From positions 1,984,001 to 2,048,000 of the forward strand of contig JAKZZE010000003.1 in the NCBI GenBank assembly GCA_024220505.1: 64,000 bases of DNA, given 5' to 3'. The DNA comes from Rhizopus arrhizus. Lineage: Eukaryota; Mucoromycota; Mucoromycetes; Mucorales; Rhizopodaceae. The notes under the pieces are model-generated. The model was given only the letters and a program-made list of their open reading frames with translations. It did not search any database and was not told where the DNA came from. Below, in pieces: positions 62,109 to 64,000 of this stretch; within the stretch, counting starts at the first letter, position 1; every line of letters starts with the position of its first letter. Position numbers and translations under genes: made by a program.

Positions 62109-63036
62109 TTTATAATGAGCCCATAAAACTAAAAGAAAGATAATTCTACTTTTATACAAAAAGGAAGAAAAGAGAAAAGTACCTGAAAAAGATATAAATG
62201 GTTTTTTACTAAAAAAAAAAAAAATGAGCCAATAGGAATTTGTAAAAACAAAGTTGCATTGACTGCATTCCTACATGATTTAAATGATCTAGGAAGGGGA
62301 AAGAGCTTGATTTTATCGAAACGCTTATGTAGTTTTTTCTGCGAAATGATCAATAAACCACACCAAATTACCTGTACATGTTTTACAAGTGTACAGATCA
62401 CACTTTAACAAAGAAAAGGACAGTCAAACTATTCTTTTTCTTGTTCTTTTATTATAAATACACTATTGAACCATAATGGGATTTTATTCATAATTGTAAC
62501 AATTGAAATTGCTTATCAAATATATATGTGTGTGTATATCCTGCTTGTGGATTTATTTTTAGATGGCTCCTTGGATAATTCTAAGATATTGCGTTGATAT
62601 AAATCACCATCACAGATAGCTTGGAAACAACGATTTTGTAAGTTCCAGAGACGATTCTAGGCTGTCTATACATAAATTTGCACATGAGTGGACATCCTTG
62701 TAAAATATACTTTTACATAATTGATAAAAAATATCCTCTTGTTAAATCGCTATATTATATTGTGTGATAAAAAAAAAAGAGAGCGTTGTTATTAAAGTAT
62801 ATTTTTTATTGTACGCGGTTCAATTCAATAAGAAAAAACAGATTTATTAAAAAATTGTTTTTGTCACTGAAAGGCTGATGATTTTACTTAAGAGTTTATG
62901 CAGTTGAAAAAGACAGAAAATGGATAGTCCCTTAATATTTTACTCTTATTTTTTTAGGTGTAACTTTATTTTTTTTTTTTTTTTTTTTACTTCCTGTTTT
63001 CCTCTAAATTCACTCAATTCTTTTTAGTGTTTAAAA
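62109..63036. other. Intergenic, divergent promoters
   Basis: About 930 bp between two divergent genes; T/A runs near 62207-62222 and 62970-62988. No further gene or repeat seen. Confidence 0.5.
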
Positions 63037-63919
63037 ATGACAATTTACTATACCACTACCTTTTTTATTCTCCTCATAGAGGTGATACGCTAAATAATAA
63101 TAAAACTTACTTTACTCATTACTGTCTTTGTTAGATGTTTGTCTTTGGTGTCATTGTTGTAAGGAAGTAAAAAAAAAAAAAACAAAAAAAAATTACAAAA
63201 AGCTAAAATCTTACTTAGTTACCACTCCCTTCTCGCTGGCGTAGAGCCATGTTTAAATTTGCATCCAGTTCTCCCTTAGTAAATAGTACTATACAATAAT
63301 ATTACCTATATTTATCTATTTTTTATGCTTTAAGGTTGCTAAAGCTTTGAATACACTAAGAATTATCTTTGGCTTCATCTTTGTTTTATTTATCGGTATA
63401 ATACACAAAGTGATATTATATAAGTACTTACATGTTTGAAATAGATGCCATCAATCGATTACAGCGTATTACAGAAAATGAAGAAGAAAGTCACCATGAT
63501 CATAATTATGAAGTAAGCATGAAGGCCACTAAATTTTATGCGCAAAGAAATCTATACTTGACAGGATTTACTCTTTTCTTATCACTGTAAGTTATACAAA
63601 ACTTATCTTCTATGAGCTAAATTTGCTTGTGTATAGTATTCTTGAGCGTACTAGTAGTTTAGTGATAGCTATGTTGAAGAGAGAAGAAGAGCTGGAAGAT
63701 GCCAAGCAAGAACACGCTTCAAGTACTCAAAACCAAGACCGTTTAAATACAATGGAAACAAGCTATAAAAATAAGATTACTGCACTCAAAGTTGAAGTGG
63801 AAGAATTGAGAAAGCAAGAAAAGGATATGGAGAATTTAAAAAAGCAAGTCATGCAACAAACTGAAGAGTACAATCGACTTGTTGATAGGTATGAGGCATT
63901 GAAGCAAAAACAAGCTTAA
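63037..63919 (+). CDS. BAP31/Yet-like ER membrane protein
   Basis: Six exons, 63037-63081, 63135-63158 (24 nt), 63219-63278, 63335-63395, 63445-63586 and 63637-63919, give about 204 residues, the size of yeast Yet proteins. Family features: first membrane segment (MTIYYTTTFFILLIEMFVFGVIV), LPLPSRWRR, SPLVAKALNTLR, second segment (IIFGFIFVLFI), DAINRL, FYAQRNLYLTGFTLFLSL with the third segment, then a coiled coil of about 90 residues to the C-terminus. BAP31-type proteins act as ER export or quality-control receptors; that role is inferred. The tail ends KQKQA, without a clear KKXX signal. Confidence 0.92.
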
Positions 63920-64000
63920 AAAAGCTACATAATGCAAATAAAATACATTAATTGTTGTAAACTCTTCCTTGCTTAAATTTATGCTGTACTTCTTTTTTTC

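Overview
The window is a piece of a fungal nuclear genome, most likely an early-diverging, Mucorales-like (Mucoromycota) fungus. This is inferred from fungal-specific genes (Shr3-type permease chaperone, MED5, SUR7/PalI, GH18 chitinase, Ser/Thr-rich wall sensor), from about 85 very short introns (mostly 45-70 nt), and from an AT-rich intergenic background full of long A/T homopolymers (up to 68 nt). No species can be named from the sequence alone. Most genes are split by introns; I rebuilt exon chains by hand from splice sites, phase and family motifs, so the single-base positions of internal exon edges could be off by one in places.

Gene-dense left part (1-33 kb). In order: 3' part of a DDX42-type DEAD-box helicase; a CNH-domain protein; an LACTB2-like metallo-beta-lactamase nuclease; a 7-exon FUSC/ArAE-type membrane protein; Shr3; an AVT3/4-like vacuolar amino acid transporter; a serine carboxypeptidase; a SET-domain methyltransferase with an acidic His/Asp-rich insert; a SUR7/PalI-like tetraspanner; ribonucleotide reductase large subunit (RNR1); a 79-aa unknown protein; a CHA1-like serine/threonine dehydratase; a Ser/Thr-rich membrane protein; a PTC7-like PP2C phosphatase; ribosomal protein uS3/RPS3; a mucin-like sensor; a decayed complex I NDUFS7/NuoB copy; and a secreted GLP-repeat protein.

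Gene-poor middle part (33-50 kb). AT-rich, with a decayed gene remnant (about 35.6-36.5 kb), a GC-richer block (about 37.3-37.6 kb), microsatellites, and a large inverted duplication: two arms of about 2.1 kb (39832-41943 and 48038-50161) around a 6.1 kb spacer. A Tc1/mariner-type element (46377-48037, TA target site, transposase with one internal stop) lies inside the spacer, and its right end sits exactly at the inner edge of the right arm.

Gene-dense right part (50-64 kb). METTL21-like methyltransferase; GH18 chitinase-like protein; Mediator subunit MED5 (with an apparent 1-nt frameshift); ABCD-type half-transporter; 2-oxoglutarate/Fe(II) oxygenase; a poly(A)-polymerase-like protein that has lost all three catalytic aspartates; and a BAP31/Yet-like ER protein. 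Convergent neighbours are packed so tightly that stop codons overlap or lie 10-15 nt apart.

The genes do not form one pathway. The most unusual signals are: a 3-nt micro-exon in RPS3, three GC-AG introns, the catalytically dead poly(A) polymerase paralogue, the NDUFS7 pseudogene, and the inverted duplication whose breakpoint coincides with a mariner end.
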